NCBI GenBank assembly: GCA_026874595.1
Contig: CM049320.1
Span: forward strand, 29,500,714 to 29,564,713
Length of the DNA stretch: 64,000 bases
Reading direction: 5' to 3'
From: Sipunculus nudus
Lineage: Eukaryota; Annelida; Sipuncula; Golfingiida; Sipunculidae
The notes beneath the pieces were generated by a model. That model saw only the letters and a list, made by a program, of their open reading frames with translations. It did not search any database and had not been told where the DNA came from. Shown here piece after piece: positions 20,977 through 32,581 of the stretch (positions are counted from its first letter, which is position 1; every line of letters begins with the position of its first letter). The translations under genes were made by a program, and so were the position numbers.

Positions 20977-22392
20977 CTGATGCTGTTCAATTCAGAAATA
21001 ATTAGCATGGCCATCTAGGTAATCTCCTAGGAAATCATATTAACTGATGCCATCTTGAGAAATACGGTTTTGAGAGCAAATCGAATCAGATCATGAATAT
21101 AAAGTCGATTCACACACACACGTACATAGTTATTAGTTGTATGTAGTAACATTATATTTATTTTTTTTTTGGCACCTGTACACTTCTGGATTAAGTAGGT
21201 CTCATTAGAGCATATTAGAGGAAAAATAGGCATAGAGCACTGTCACATACATCGCGCCCTTTTGGCGAGAATTAAGTACGAATAAATGTGTAATTTTGCC
21301 TTTGCTATGAATTTTTGCATTGACAAAGATGTCCAACACTTTATAAACTAAGATCTATCATCCCTGGTAAAAATCCTGGTTTTGCAACACTGAATAAAGC
21401 AATCATCAATCAATTTCAAGTTGCAGGCGAGAATTGTTTTATTTTTTTTCAAATATAAAATGAGTGCTCTGACTCTTACGTCACTTTTTAGAAATATATG
21501 CCCATCAAAGTTTCAGAAAATGTCTTCAAATTTTTTACTAATATATTCTCTCATACAAAATTGGAATATGTAAAGTTATCCACATATTCTCTACACATGA
21601 ACTGGAGAAAACTAAGGAGTCGTAGATCCATGGCATAATATTATATGCACGTATATATGATTTCGAGGTTGTCCCGAGGGATGGAACGCTCGCTACCGTG
21701 ACGAAAAAGGGACAAACACCTGCTACATGATAAGACCGTCCCCAGGCATCAGTAAAACGGAGGCCGGCGTTGCCTGCCACAACCACAGCAAGTCCATCCT
21801 AGTTTCTATTGAGACGCTGCAGGAATTACGGCACCTCGAACATTTCTTCAAAGCCCAACTATCTGATCCGTCAACTTCTGACTCACGTATGCCATTTATT
21901 TGGCACATGATTTTGTTTGTCCTTTTACACTTACTTTGTATACAACAGATATGGCTCATTTTGTTTAATCGTCTATAGTTACTATGAAGAAGTTGACACT
22001 TGTTTAACAATATACATAAAATATAAAATATTACGGGCATATTGACACGCATTTTTTCTTTTCCGCCATTATCATCTAATCGTCTTATAATCGCATTTTG
22101 TGTATACTATTTGATCACATGAAAGGAAAAATAATGAGTACTAGTATGTTTTAAGGAATTATTTTTTGTAGTTTACAAGAAGGATTCGCACTGTGGTTAT
22201 TGGACTTCGGCCTGGAAACCTTTGGGTTGGTATTGAACAAATGGCGTGCCTCTCAATTATGAAAACTGGATCAATGAAGATCCTCTTTCCGTTATCATGC
22301 AGGTTATGATCAATCAGTCATGTGTTTTCCGAATGATAAGGAATGGTTCACTTGGCAGTGGGTACATCTGCGAGTTACGGCTGCAGAACTGA
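19305..22392 (+). pseudogene. Copy 2: CTLD gene with a stop in the last exon
   Basis: Exons 19305-19365, 19992-20210, 21668-21886 and 22172-22392 keep all splice signals. Codon 188 is TGA (22234-22236) where copies 1, 4 and 6 have TGG for the second Trp of WYWTN. Translation would stop after 187 aa, removing the CTLD core strands, the EDP region and YICE. The stop lies in the last exon, so the mRNA might escape nonsense-mediated decay. Exon 4 starts with Tyr in place of C168. Exon 2 shows private changes (Pro86 and Leu89 both to Arg). Intron 2 holds a TA run at 20931-20970. Confidence 0.85.
19454..19494. repeat. (TA)n microsatellite, intron 1 of copy 2
   Basis: About 41 bp of TA at the same intronic position as in the other copies. 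Confidence 0.95.
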
Positions 22393-22541
22393 ATATGTGA
22401 AGGGGAATGATTGACAAAGAACTAATAGTTGTTGCATCCAAGAATAAGACACGGCTGCGAGAGGTTTGTGTACAAGCCTGGGTTGGGTCCGAATGCCATC
22501 AGGCCATTAAAGTGCAAGTGTATATGTTTTAAATAATTCAA

Positions 22542-22650
22542 CTGCAAATGCAAATGTTAATAGAAATAATAGGTGCAAATGCAAAAAAAAAACTTCATGA
22601 TGCAAATGCAACTTCAATATCAAATGTGTACACATGCATTTGCAATTCAA
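22542..22650. promoter_or_regulatory. Cluster of TGCAAATGCA octamer-like motifs downstream of the gene
   Basis: TGCAAATGCA begins at 22543, 22574 and 22601, and its inverse TGCATTTGCA at 22635, spaced 31, 27 and 34 bp. ATGCAAAT is the consensus POU/octamer site. The inverted last copy could also form a stem with its neighbours. The cluster recurs near 11828-11935, 32732-32840, 43188-43290, 49965-50070 and 60420-60525. In copies 1, 4 and 6 the inverted element is degraded (gtatttgtaa / gtctttgtaa). Function as an enhancer is unproven. Confidence 0.35.
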
Positions 22651-25410
22651 TCATGTTTTGTTACATAATACGTAACAGGAATCAGGATAACTTCAGTTTT
22701 GGCTCACAGGGAGCGTTCTATTTGATAAAGAATATTAAGTGATATTTAATTTTTCAACCCCTCTTATTTTAATATGTCTGCTGTTTTGTACACAAGGAGG
22801 CAGCTTGTATCTACATGTGAGCAATTCGCTCAAATCTTTCCTCAGAGTTTTAAGGTAAAGAAAGGCACAGTTAAAAAAGGCACACTTAGAAATGGCAAAA
22901 TGCATACTTAATCAATCTGAAGGACAGTTTAAGCTTTGGATCGAATTGCATACACCATTAATGTTAAAGGGAACGATTTATGTCCGCCAGGAGTTCTTTA
23001 CCATTATGTATTTTTTTGTGATTTTTTTTTTAATTCTGTTATCTTTATTATGATTTCGGAAAAAAAATGTATAAAGGGCCTTTTGCAACTGCTTCATTTT
23101 AAACGAAGTGTACGCTGTACAATATAGTGCATGTTTAGTATCTATGTGGGTATTTTTTTATTATGGCTCGCATTATCAAACACGAAACAGTCGCTAAATA
23201 TATTTGATTGTTGTTTACTGCCAAGGCCAGGGCATAATTATAATATTTATTAGTAAACATAAATCAATTCACACACATACATGTGGCTGTTTCTGTTATA
23301 TTTGTGTGTTAAATAATTAGCAGCTATATTGTTCTAAATTCATGACACTGAGAATATTAGGTAGAAATATATTTCTCTTTGAAACGTTAAAGTCAAGAGT
23401 CTGAGCTATAATATTCCCATCAGAACTATCCACAAACTGTGGCGAAAAATCAAGCCTAGATAAAAAATAAAAATCCTAATATATAGAGCTTTAAGAGAAT
23501 TTGTTTTTGTATTGTTTTGTAAAATAAATGACATATGTATAAGTTTATCCAACAGGTGGCACAGCACACCTTTTTTTCAAAGGAGATTATACCTGAAACT
23601 GACCGAATGTCAAGGCTAAATTTGGGTTACATTTTTAGGCCTGCTAACGATCATAAACCTTAATGTAACATCATTATATGAAATAAATGTTGACATATAT
23701 TGCTAATACTTGGTAGTGTCATTACTCTAGTGTACAGTGACGTAGTACATTTCGAGGAAGAACCCTGATACCGAGAGAAGCCAAGGGCAAGATTTAGCTG
23801 AATGGCCCGACACCGATGTTTTCATAAAATGGTGAAGCCGATTGTTAAACTAGCGTTGCTGCATAAACAAAATAAAACAATGCAAAAAAAGTTGATAATT
23901 AGGTCAACCTTTTTTATCATTCAAATAAATTTAAAAGTGATATTTTTGTTATAATTTGTAATATTACTTCAAACACATACTTACCGATACATGTATACAT
24001 GACCCATTCCTTATCCAGCATACCTGATTGATTTATATATAAGACCACATACATTTTGAGTAATAACCTTATTCTTTTAGTTAATATTTATACAAATTGG
24101 TTATTTTTTGTGATGATGTAAATCATTTGGGTTTATGTTAGGCCTATCTTAATACGGATTTGATTAATACAGATCATTATGAGATAGGTCAAACATAAAA
24201 TGTTGTTTAAATTCTGAGGCTGCAAATTCATTACTTGATTATCAGATGTCCAGTCTCCATGGCGTGAAATTGTTAAATATATCTTTGTCGTGAAATCAAC
24301 AGATAGGTTGCCCGATCCTGACGGTTGGAAAATAGCAATCTTCACATGTTTGGTATAAGGCGAGGGACTAGAATGTTAATTCACCGAACATGTCTACTGT
24401 CCATTTTTTTAATGACCAGACAGACACCATACACTATATAACACCTAGAAAAGGTGAGATAACTATTTACAATAAGTTATCTTAGTAATATATATATATG
24501 CGTGTGTGTGTGGATGTGTGGTGACAAAGGATGATAAATATGTAATAATAACATAATAACATTACATAAAAATATTTTAAAATATGAATAATATCTAATT
24601 GTTAAGTTGACAGCCTTATTTCGATTTGTATGCTATCTCGAATTAATCATGGTCTTCTGAATAAATAAATATTTCATCATTGTCTTTGATGAAAGCCTTA
24701 ATAAAAATGGTTCCATTCTACCATCTCTAGATGTTCATAAAATCAGCAGTCGTCCTTCAGTTGAACTTTTAATTAAACAGGTATATGCCCCATTGAGGTG
24801 CTTTGAAGTAGAACACAATTGTTAGTTAAGTTGAAGAAGAGGTTGAATGAAGCGACACTGATTCCACCCTGTTTTGAGAAGGCACAAGACCAGACAACGC
24901 CCACTAAAACAGGTGAAGTCTGTTATTATTTACATTGGGGTGTCATGTCACGTGAAACCCCAACAGCCATTTCAATCCTATTCAATCTGACAGTCCGCCT
25001 CGGCACTAGAACAGAAAATATCTACAAAAAATACTTGATTTAATCACAATAAAAATGAGAACAATAATATTTGGCGCATCAATAAAGCATACGATTTGTC
25101 TGAGGGCCTGGCTCGAATAAACTTAAATTATCCAGTCTTTCCCAGCCAGCGACGGTCGGCGATAGGTACTGACAGCTGGCCGGCTGTTGAGCAACATCGT
25201 CAGATATTGGAGAAAGTATGTTACGTATGATAATTGTAATGGTCAAATTTGGTTCCTTACGTTAAGATGCGTATGTCAGACAAATGTTATACTGAATAAT
25301 GGCCTAGAATTCAAGCATGATGCTTTTTTCATGATTTCGGGTGGTGTGTCTTGACGGTTATTTAAATTTCAAAAGGCCAGGTCACCCGGCGTGAGTGATA
25401 TCAAGGCAGC

Positions 25411-25434
25411 GATATATAAATATATATATATATT

Positions 25435-25469
<35 letters not shown>

Positions 25470-25470
25470 A
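25411..25470. repeat. (TA)n(TG)n microsatellite in the long spacer
   Basis: Counterpart of 14735-14791, directly following the 'aaggccaggtcacccgg' block. Confidence 0.9.
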
Positions 25471-27579
25471 TTGTATGTTTCATCAATTAAAATATCCAGA
25501 TTGAAATCAATATTGAAAGAAATTTAATTCCATCAAAGCACGCCACTGATTTTGCAATATAGTTGGTTTATAGGTATGCGCTTCTTGAAGAACACAAATA
25601 TTTTCATTTCCTTATGATGAAAAAAACATTTCAACATTTTCCTTCTTTTTTTTATAAGACCTAAGTCCTCGGATTATTTGTTTATATAGCCTTTTCAGTG
25701 CTGGTAAATTGAGGATTGAAATTAAACGTTCAAAGGCCTTTAAATAGATTAAGCACTGTACAAACGTGTTGCAAACAATTAACACCAATTTGAAACATGT
25801 TGCCCGCCCCGTAAAGCTTGCTATATCCCTTTTCATATACCAACAACTTTTTTTTAATAGGCATATGATATCTTGTAGTTTTCGTGTCGTACTGTAATGC
25901 TGGAACAAAGACATGTGGCAGTTGGCATTGGTCTAGTGGACGACCTGCGCCCAACGATAATAGGATCATCAAAGTCCCACATTTTCTCCTCCCACATGTA
26001 GTATAAAACATATGTGTCGTTTCATAATGGTAAGGTAAGAAAAGGTTCGACAACACATAGCTACATATGTAAGAAAAGGAATGAGAGCAGGTGAAAAATG
26101 ACGGATTGTTATTCTGGGTCTATTGGTTGAAGTATTTTGAGAACTACACATTTGTGGGATAAACATTGTAAAGTACACAAATGGCTCATAAGCTGTTAAT
26201 GGAAGATTGATGCCTAGGGCATACAAAAATTTCGTATGTGCTCGACCTGCTCTTGTGGATATTTTTAAAATTGTACGCTTAAAAGGGCCAAGCCAAGATT
26301 GCTTCGTTTTTTGGTCAGTAATTGAAGATGTGAACAGATACCCGTTGGTATCTGTGGATACCTCAATTGTTCCTGTAGTCTATGTTTGCATCATATCTTT
26401 AAGATATACATCATACTTTTTTCTCTTATTAAAACATCATGCATTTGGTTCAGGTCATCTGTGACGCAGTCCACTGAGAAAAAACCCGAACCTCGACGAC
26501 CCGTTGAAACGACTCTGGCTTCAGACGAATAATTCAATACAGGAAATCCCCCAGCCTAGTGGTTTCGCGGTATTTGCATTCACTAATCCAAGTCGTCGAA
26601 ACGGAACAACTTTCAAACTTGGTTATACATAATTTTTTTTTTTTTCTCAAAATAAACAAATTTGCAAAATTAAAACAGTGTCTGTCAGTTTGATTAAACT
26701 TTTGTTGGCACAACCCGGCTTATAACTATATAAAGAAATCACTAGAACGACGCCTTTTGCGTATGTTAAAATAGATTCTGCGATTGTCACTTATATATTT
26801 ATGTCTATTTTCCACTCAAAATGCCCCAGAAAACTAAACGGGCGAGTCAGATGAAAATTATTGCAGGAACCATTTAATCATGGTAAAGCCGTTTAACGGT
26901 GCAAGTTTTTGCTGTTTCCGACTATTCCTTGACAAGGAAGCTATATGTGGTATGTCGTTATCTTCGCGGTTCCCCGTGTATATATGAAACAAAAATGTTA
27001 AATTGAAATTGTACGAAACCATAATATAAAGACTACCCTTATTTATTATGACACATTTTGATGTTTGTGTGCAACTATAATCTGAATTTATCTTGGACAC
27101 TGATACCGAACAAAATTTAAAAGTCGAGATGACACCCGCAATGGAAATGAAGCACCTTCAACAAGTATCAAAGCGATTACGGATAGATTATTAGTCACAG
27201 ATCACTTACGTTTAGATACTATTAATTATAAGTAAGAGATAAGGAAAAAATATAAATTTTCCTGTAGAAAGGGGGGATGATGTAACAGAGATATGAAAGC
27301 AGAGCGAAATAGAGAGGCAGGGGAACCGGCAAATAACAATAGAGTACAATAAGGAAACGTGCTACCCGACTGCAGAGACATGTTTAGTTGGAAAATCACA
27401 AATCATTGTTAATGTCATATTTAATCATGTAATATATATGTAACATGAGACTTGTCCTGCATTAAATTGAAATATTGCCCTATACATAATATTGACGGAA
27501 TTCATTTAAACATATATCCGATTTCTCACTGACTTAAGATACATCCAATTGTTTTCTTGCTGTTTCTGTACTTTTTACT

Positions 27580-29005
27580 GCATAGATTTCCATGGGCACA
27601 CTATAATTTACCTAGTGGTCACTGACTTCAATGTACACTAGGACAATACAAGTTCCACACATGCAGCAATCCTCTCAGAACGTGTTTCATCGACTGCCTG
27701 CATATAGCATGTGGTCGCCCCCACTCACACAGAAGGCCACATCCTAGATCTACTATTCTCCCCCCCCCCGAAGAAAATGTTGTACATTCTGTAAAGGGGG
27801 TTGATCCCATTTTTTATCACAACATCACCCTTCGCACCCTTACTTTAGGCAGACCAACATTGTCTACTCAGAAAGCTCAATCAGGCAGCTGATGGACAAG
27901 ATATCAAGATGTCTCCTCTTCTCCAAAACGGTGGCATTCCACACGGCAACCACCAAACCCTGTAAAACAGCATTCTACAGTATCCGTAATAAACATTCAC
28001 CTAAAATGACTGCCACTACCACATTCAGGCCAAAATGGTCATGGATGAATGTTAATGAGAATCGTGCAACAGAAGAGGTTCTTCAGGAAGTATGAACAAT
28101 TGTTGAAGAGAAGTCACTTTCATGTGCATCGTGAGATACATGCACTGTTAACAGCTTGATCCAGACGGCTAAGGTCGCATATTGTCAAGACAGGGTCACT
28201 CAGTGTGACCAGGTCCAGGAAGGACATTTCAACATTGTGCAAGGTTTCAGGAGGCGGCCATATGACCAGAAAAGATCGACACCATCATGTCATCAAGCTG
28301 GAGGCTTAAACAGTTACTTCATGGACAAGGTTTCAAATTCCATGGCGGTTCCTGGAGTGAAGCGTTATATAACCACCCTCTGAAAAATATGTCGAACCAG
28401 ACCTGCCTGTCCCTTTTTATAGCCTCTCTCATTTAATTCTCTTTGACAGACTCTCTCAGCGGCAGGTCACAAACAGTCATTTTTAATGGTTAAACCTGAA
28501 CTGGCCGGGATGTTTATATGTCAATGGTCCCAAAGGGGTCAGTCCTGGTCACTTTCTATTTTCCCTGTACACTGCTCCTATCTGTGACATTGTCGTTCTT
28601 CATTGGGTCTTCATCCATCTCTATGCGGATGATGATCAGCCAGGTATGACCTTCAGTTTCCATCCCTCATCTATCATTGACGAATAAATAGCCTCTGTGT
28701 AGCCATGCATTGCTGATCTCAATGCAAGGATTGTTTCGAAAAAGCTCAAACTAAACGGCAACAAGACAGAACTCACACCGCGTACATCACAGTGCATTAT
28801 TGATGTAGGGAGTGGGTCATCAAATTATATTAAGAAAATCACAAATACGATTGGATTGTGAAATATTTTGCGCTTTGCGAGAATAAGTCTTCTCTTTAGA
28901 CTCAAATTTCCCTATAACGGTAACTAATATATGGACAATTTCGTAGCATAAACTCTCTTTTGATATTGACAGGAGCTTCAATCAAATGTCTTTTACCGCC
29001 TAAGA
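27580..29005 (+). mobile_element. CR1-like LINE remnant before copy 3
   Basis: Carries the 468-bp internal deletion. In the RT block 'gtcagtgctt' has become 'gtcagtcct', a one-base frameshift shared with the remnants at 37755-39180 and 54985-56415. A ten-base C tract lies at 27760-27769. Confidence 0.8.
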
Positions 29006-29530
29006 CCTGTCATTCAAATCGACCTTATCGGTGATTCTGTTCTGAAAGTTGACATAAATGTTGTCACAGTGAGGAGACGCTAATCATTATTGACAATTAG
29101 TGGAGCCTTGGCATTGACTGGCCTGACGTAGGATGGAATGTCGTCAATTACACTTAATGGAGTTAAACTCATATAAATTGGCTTTACAGTACATTTAAAT
29201 GTTTGTTAAGAATTGCATTTAAATTGTCTATCAAACTGGCAGTTCTCGTCTATCTGTCATATGTTGTTCCATCGGAATATAGTCTTGAATTCATCAAGTT
29301 CAGACATCTGCAAATGTTTTTGAGCACAGATATACAATAAAAGTCGATTTAAATGCTTCAATAAAGTGGTTTGAATATCTTTTGAAATCCGATTTGCATT
29401 GCCCGAGTCCATTATTCGGTGAAAAATGAACGGCTGAACATTTGTTCTTCTAGTGACATGAGACCAACCAATAAATACATTCTAGAAATAAACCCACAAT
29501 GAGAGCATTCTCGGTGATGAATGCTGAAAT

Positions 29531-29675
29531 ATGGCAAAACTTATCTTTTTGATAGCAGTAAATAATTTATATCTTAGTCTTTGGTCAGAAGGTAAAGTTC
29601 ACTTAGTTCCTCGAGACTAATATACGGGGAAAATATGCACTTTGTTTCCATTTCCTCGTATACTTAAACATGCTT

Positions 29676-29728
<53 letters not shown>

Positions 29729-32581
29729 ACACTGTTAATTGCTTGCATTTATTGAGAAATATCGATCTAAAAGAAAGGTATTTTAGCCAGACCTTAAAAT
29801 GAGAAAAAGGCCAGAAACGTGTGTGCGTTATTACATACTGTGCTAATATTTTACCATATTTTACCATGAATAACAACCATTTGTCGTTTTGCCAATGAAA
29901 ATTATTTTGCAAACTGTAAAAGTAACAGCATGAAATTTATAGTTATTGTGTGTTAAATGTGTATTTAATCCATCGATTTTAAACTGGCAGCCTTAAGCAA
30001 ATAGCCCACGTGTAAATGAGCAAGGCAACATGTTTGACCACTAAGCCACTAGATCACGTGTCAAAGGGATAAATGCTTCGTATTCCACACTCACAGCAAA
30101 CCACAACATCTGAATCTCCTTATGTCAGGTTACTTGAATCAAACCCTATTAATTATATAATAATTTTTACAAAGTAAAATTCGTCAAATATTTCTTATAA
30201 AGCCTTGATTACAACCGTAGCGACAGCCGACCACAAAAGGGATTTCTTGAAATTCGGATTGAGAAGTGTTGCCAATAAATATCAATCCACAAGAGGATGC
30301 ACTAACATTTGTGGTCCTAAAAGCTTACCATGCCCAACTGATGCGAGGTTCCCAGACACATGCGCCTCAAATCCGATACAGAAATGGTACCGGTATCCGG
30401 AATGCCTGCAAACGTCCACTGGTATGTTACACTTATCGACCAACTTCCCCGATTGTTTTTCATGTACTTATGACTAACATTTAAATAAACTATTTGAAAG
30501 ATAATATATCACCAAAGGTATTTCCAGATTTAGAATATTATTTAGAATGTGGCTTTGAATATGGCGGAATGAGCATTTATTTCCTGTGGTGTTTCACATT
30601 CTATATCATTGCATTTCTCACAAAAGGGATGACAACCCTGGGCCACAAGAGTAGGTTGAAGCAGAGTAACATCATGATCAGTGCCACACCAATTATGACA
30701 CCACAGTCAGAAATGATGTTGATGGGTAGAATCATGACAACTGGCAATGTACAGAAAGATGATGGTAGGAAACAATCATGGTTGGGTAAATAATGTGGAC
30801 ATCCATCCACTTGGATCTACCAATGATATATTTTTGTTTTGATATTCGTGAATGTAATTTAATTGATCAGATAGCCCTACAACCAACATATAATGTACAT
30901 TTTGATGGATTCCATGTGTTCCTCAACACGTACTCATGTAAATAATTGCTCATGTGTTTAGGAGAATCTAGTCAAACTGGTCCATATCGACCTTAATGAA
31001 TGATATGGATTAAGATTTATAAGATGTAGAATCTTGCATTCATTTTTCATATTTGTTCTTTCCTAAGTCTTTCTTCCAAAAGAGGTAGTGACGAATTGGA
31101 TTGGATTGAAGCAATAACCATAATTGCATGTATATATATATATATATATATTATTATTATTATTATATACTGATGCTTTTCAATTCAGAAATAATTAGCA
31201 TGGCCATCTAGGTAATCTCCTAGGAAATCATATTAATTGATGCCATCTTGAGAAATGCGGTTTTGAGAACAAATCGATTCAGATCATGAATCTAAAGTCG
31301 ATGTACACACACATGTACATAGTTTTTAGTTGTATGTAGTAACATTATATTTATTTTTTGGCACCCGCACACTTCTGGCTTAAGTAGGTCTTATTAGAGC
31401 ATATTAGAGAAAAAATAGGCATAGAGTACTGTTACATACATCACGCCCTTTTGGCGAGAATTAAGTACGAATAAATGTGTAATTCTGCCTTTGCTATGAA
31501 TTTTTGCATCGACAAAGATGTCCAACACTTTATAAACGAAGATCTGTCATCCCTGGTGAAAATCCTGATTTTGCAATACTGAATAAAGCAATAATCAATC
31601 TATTTCAAGTTGCAGGCGAGAATTGTTTTATTTATTTTAATTATAAAATGAGTGCTCTGACTCTAACGTTACTTTTTACATATATTTGACCATCAAAGTT
31701 TCAGAAAATGTTTTCAAATTTTTTACTAATATATTCCTCATACAAAAATTGGAATATGTAAAGTTTTCCACGTATTCTCTGCACATGAACTGGAGAAAAC
31801 TAAGGAGTCGTAGATTCATGGAATAATATTATATGCATTTATATATGATTTCGAGGTTGTCCCGAGGGATGGAACGCTCGCTACCGTGATGAAAAAGGGA
31901 CAAACACCTGCTACATGATAAGACCGTCCCCAGGCATCAGTAAAACGGAGGCCGGCGTTGCCTGCCACAACCACAGCAAGTCCATCCTAGTTTCTATTGA
32001 GACGCTGCAGGAATTACGGCACCTCGATCATTTCTTCAAAGCCCAACTATCTGATCCGTCAACTTCTGACTTACGTATGCCATTTATTTGGCACATGATT
32101 TTGTTTGTCCTTTTACACTTACTTTGTATACAACAGATATTGCCCATTTTGTTTAATCGTCTATAGTTACTTTAAAGAAGTTGACACTTGTTTAACAATA
32201 TACATAAAATATAAAATATTACGGGCATATTGACACGCATTTCTTTCTTTTCCGCCATTATCATCGAATCGTCTTATAATCGCATTTTGTGTATACTACT
32301 TGATCACATGAAAGGAAAAATAATGAGTACTGGTATGTTTTAAGGAATTATTTTTTGTAGTTTACAAGAAGGATTCGCACTGTGGTTATTGGACTTCGGC
32401 CTGGAAACCTTTGGGTTGGTATTGAACAAATGGCGTGCCTCTCAATTATTAAAACTGGATCAATGAAGATCCGCTTGCCGTTATCATGCAGGTTATGATC
32501 AATCAATCATGTGTTTTCCGAATGATAAGGAATGGTTCACTTGGCAGTGGGTACATCTGCGAGTTACGGCTGCAGAACTGA
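29531..32581 (+). pseudogene. Copy 3: chimeric CTLD gene with two stops in the last exon
   Basis: Exons 29531-29591, 30203-30421, 31856-32074 and 32361-32581. Exons 1 to 3 and introns 1, 2 and most of 3 are nearly identical to copies 4 and 6 (Asn12 in the signal peptide, Asp at the HLDHFF site, Leu166). Exon 4 and the 3' flank follow copies 2 and 5: Tyr168, TGA at codon 188 (32423-32425), TAA at codon 197 (32450-32452), and the C-terminal Gln-Asn extension. The switch lies within about 32300-32364. Translation would end after 187 aa. A healthy 5' half has therefore been joined to a dead 3' half, most simply by unequal crossing over. Confidence 0.85.
29679..29729. repeat. (TA)n microsatellite, intron 1 of copy 3
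   Basis: TA run broken once by a 'ttt' interruption that is shared with copies 4 and 6, another sign of common origin of these 5' halves. Confidence 0.95.

Larger units (their letters stand above)
22393..29430. other. Long spacer between copies 2 and 3
   Basis: Contains an ATTAAA signal (22506), the octamer-like cluster (22542-22650), TA/TG repeats near 24489 and 25411-25470, and the CR1-like remnant (27580-29005). Short open frames conserved with the next spacer are not conserved with the first two spacers. No host gene was recognised. Confidence 0.65.
22172..32364 (+). repeat. 10.19-kb partial version of the higher-order repeat
   Basis: Runs from exon 4 of copy 2 to the start of exon 4 of copy 3. 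It matches the first 10.2 kb of the 17.23-kb repeat that follows but lacks the 7.03 kb corresponding to the 3' half of an intact gene, the short spacer and the 5' half of a dead-type gene. The missing length equals the exon-4 distance between copies 4 and 5 (42560 to 49593). Confidence 0.7.

Noticed and set aside
22234-22236. TGA at codon 188 read as selenocysteine
   Set aside because: The intact copies have Trp (TGG) here, two of the three TGA copies carry a further TAA nine codons later, and no SECIS-like element was noticed.
24819-25043. A 70-74 codon plus-strand frame repeated at 35022 and 52252
   Set aside because: Interrupted in the other units, with no family resemblance; probably chance.
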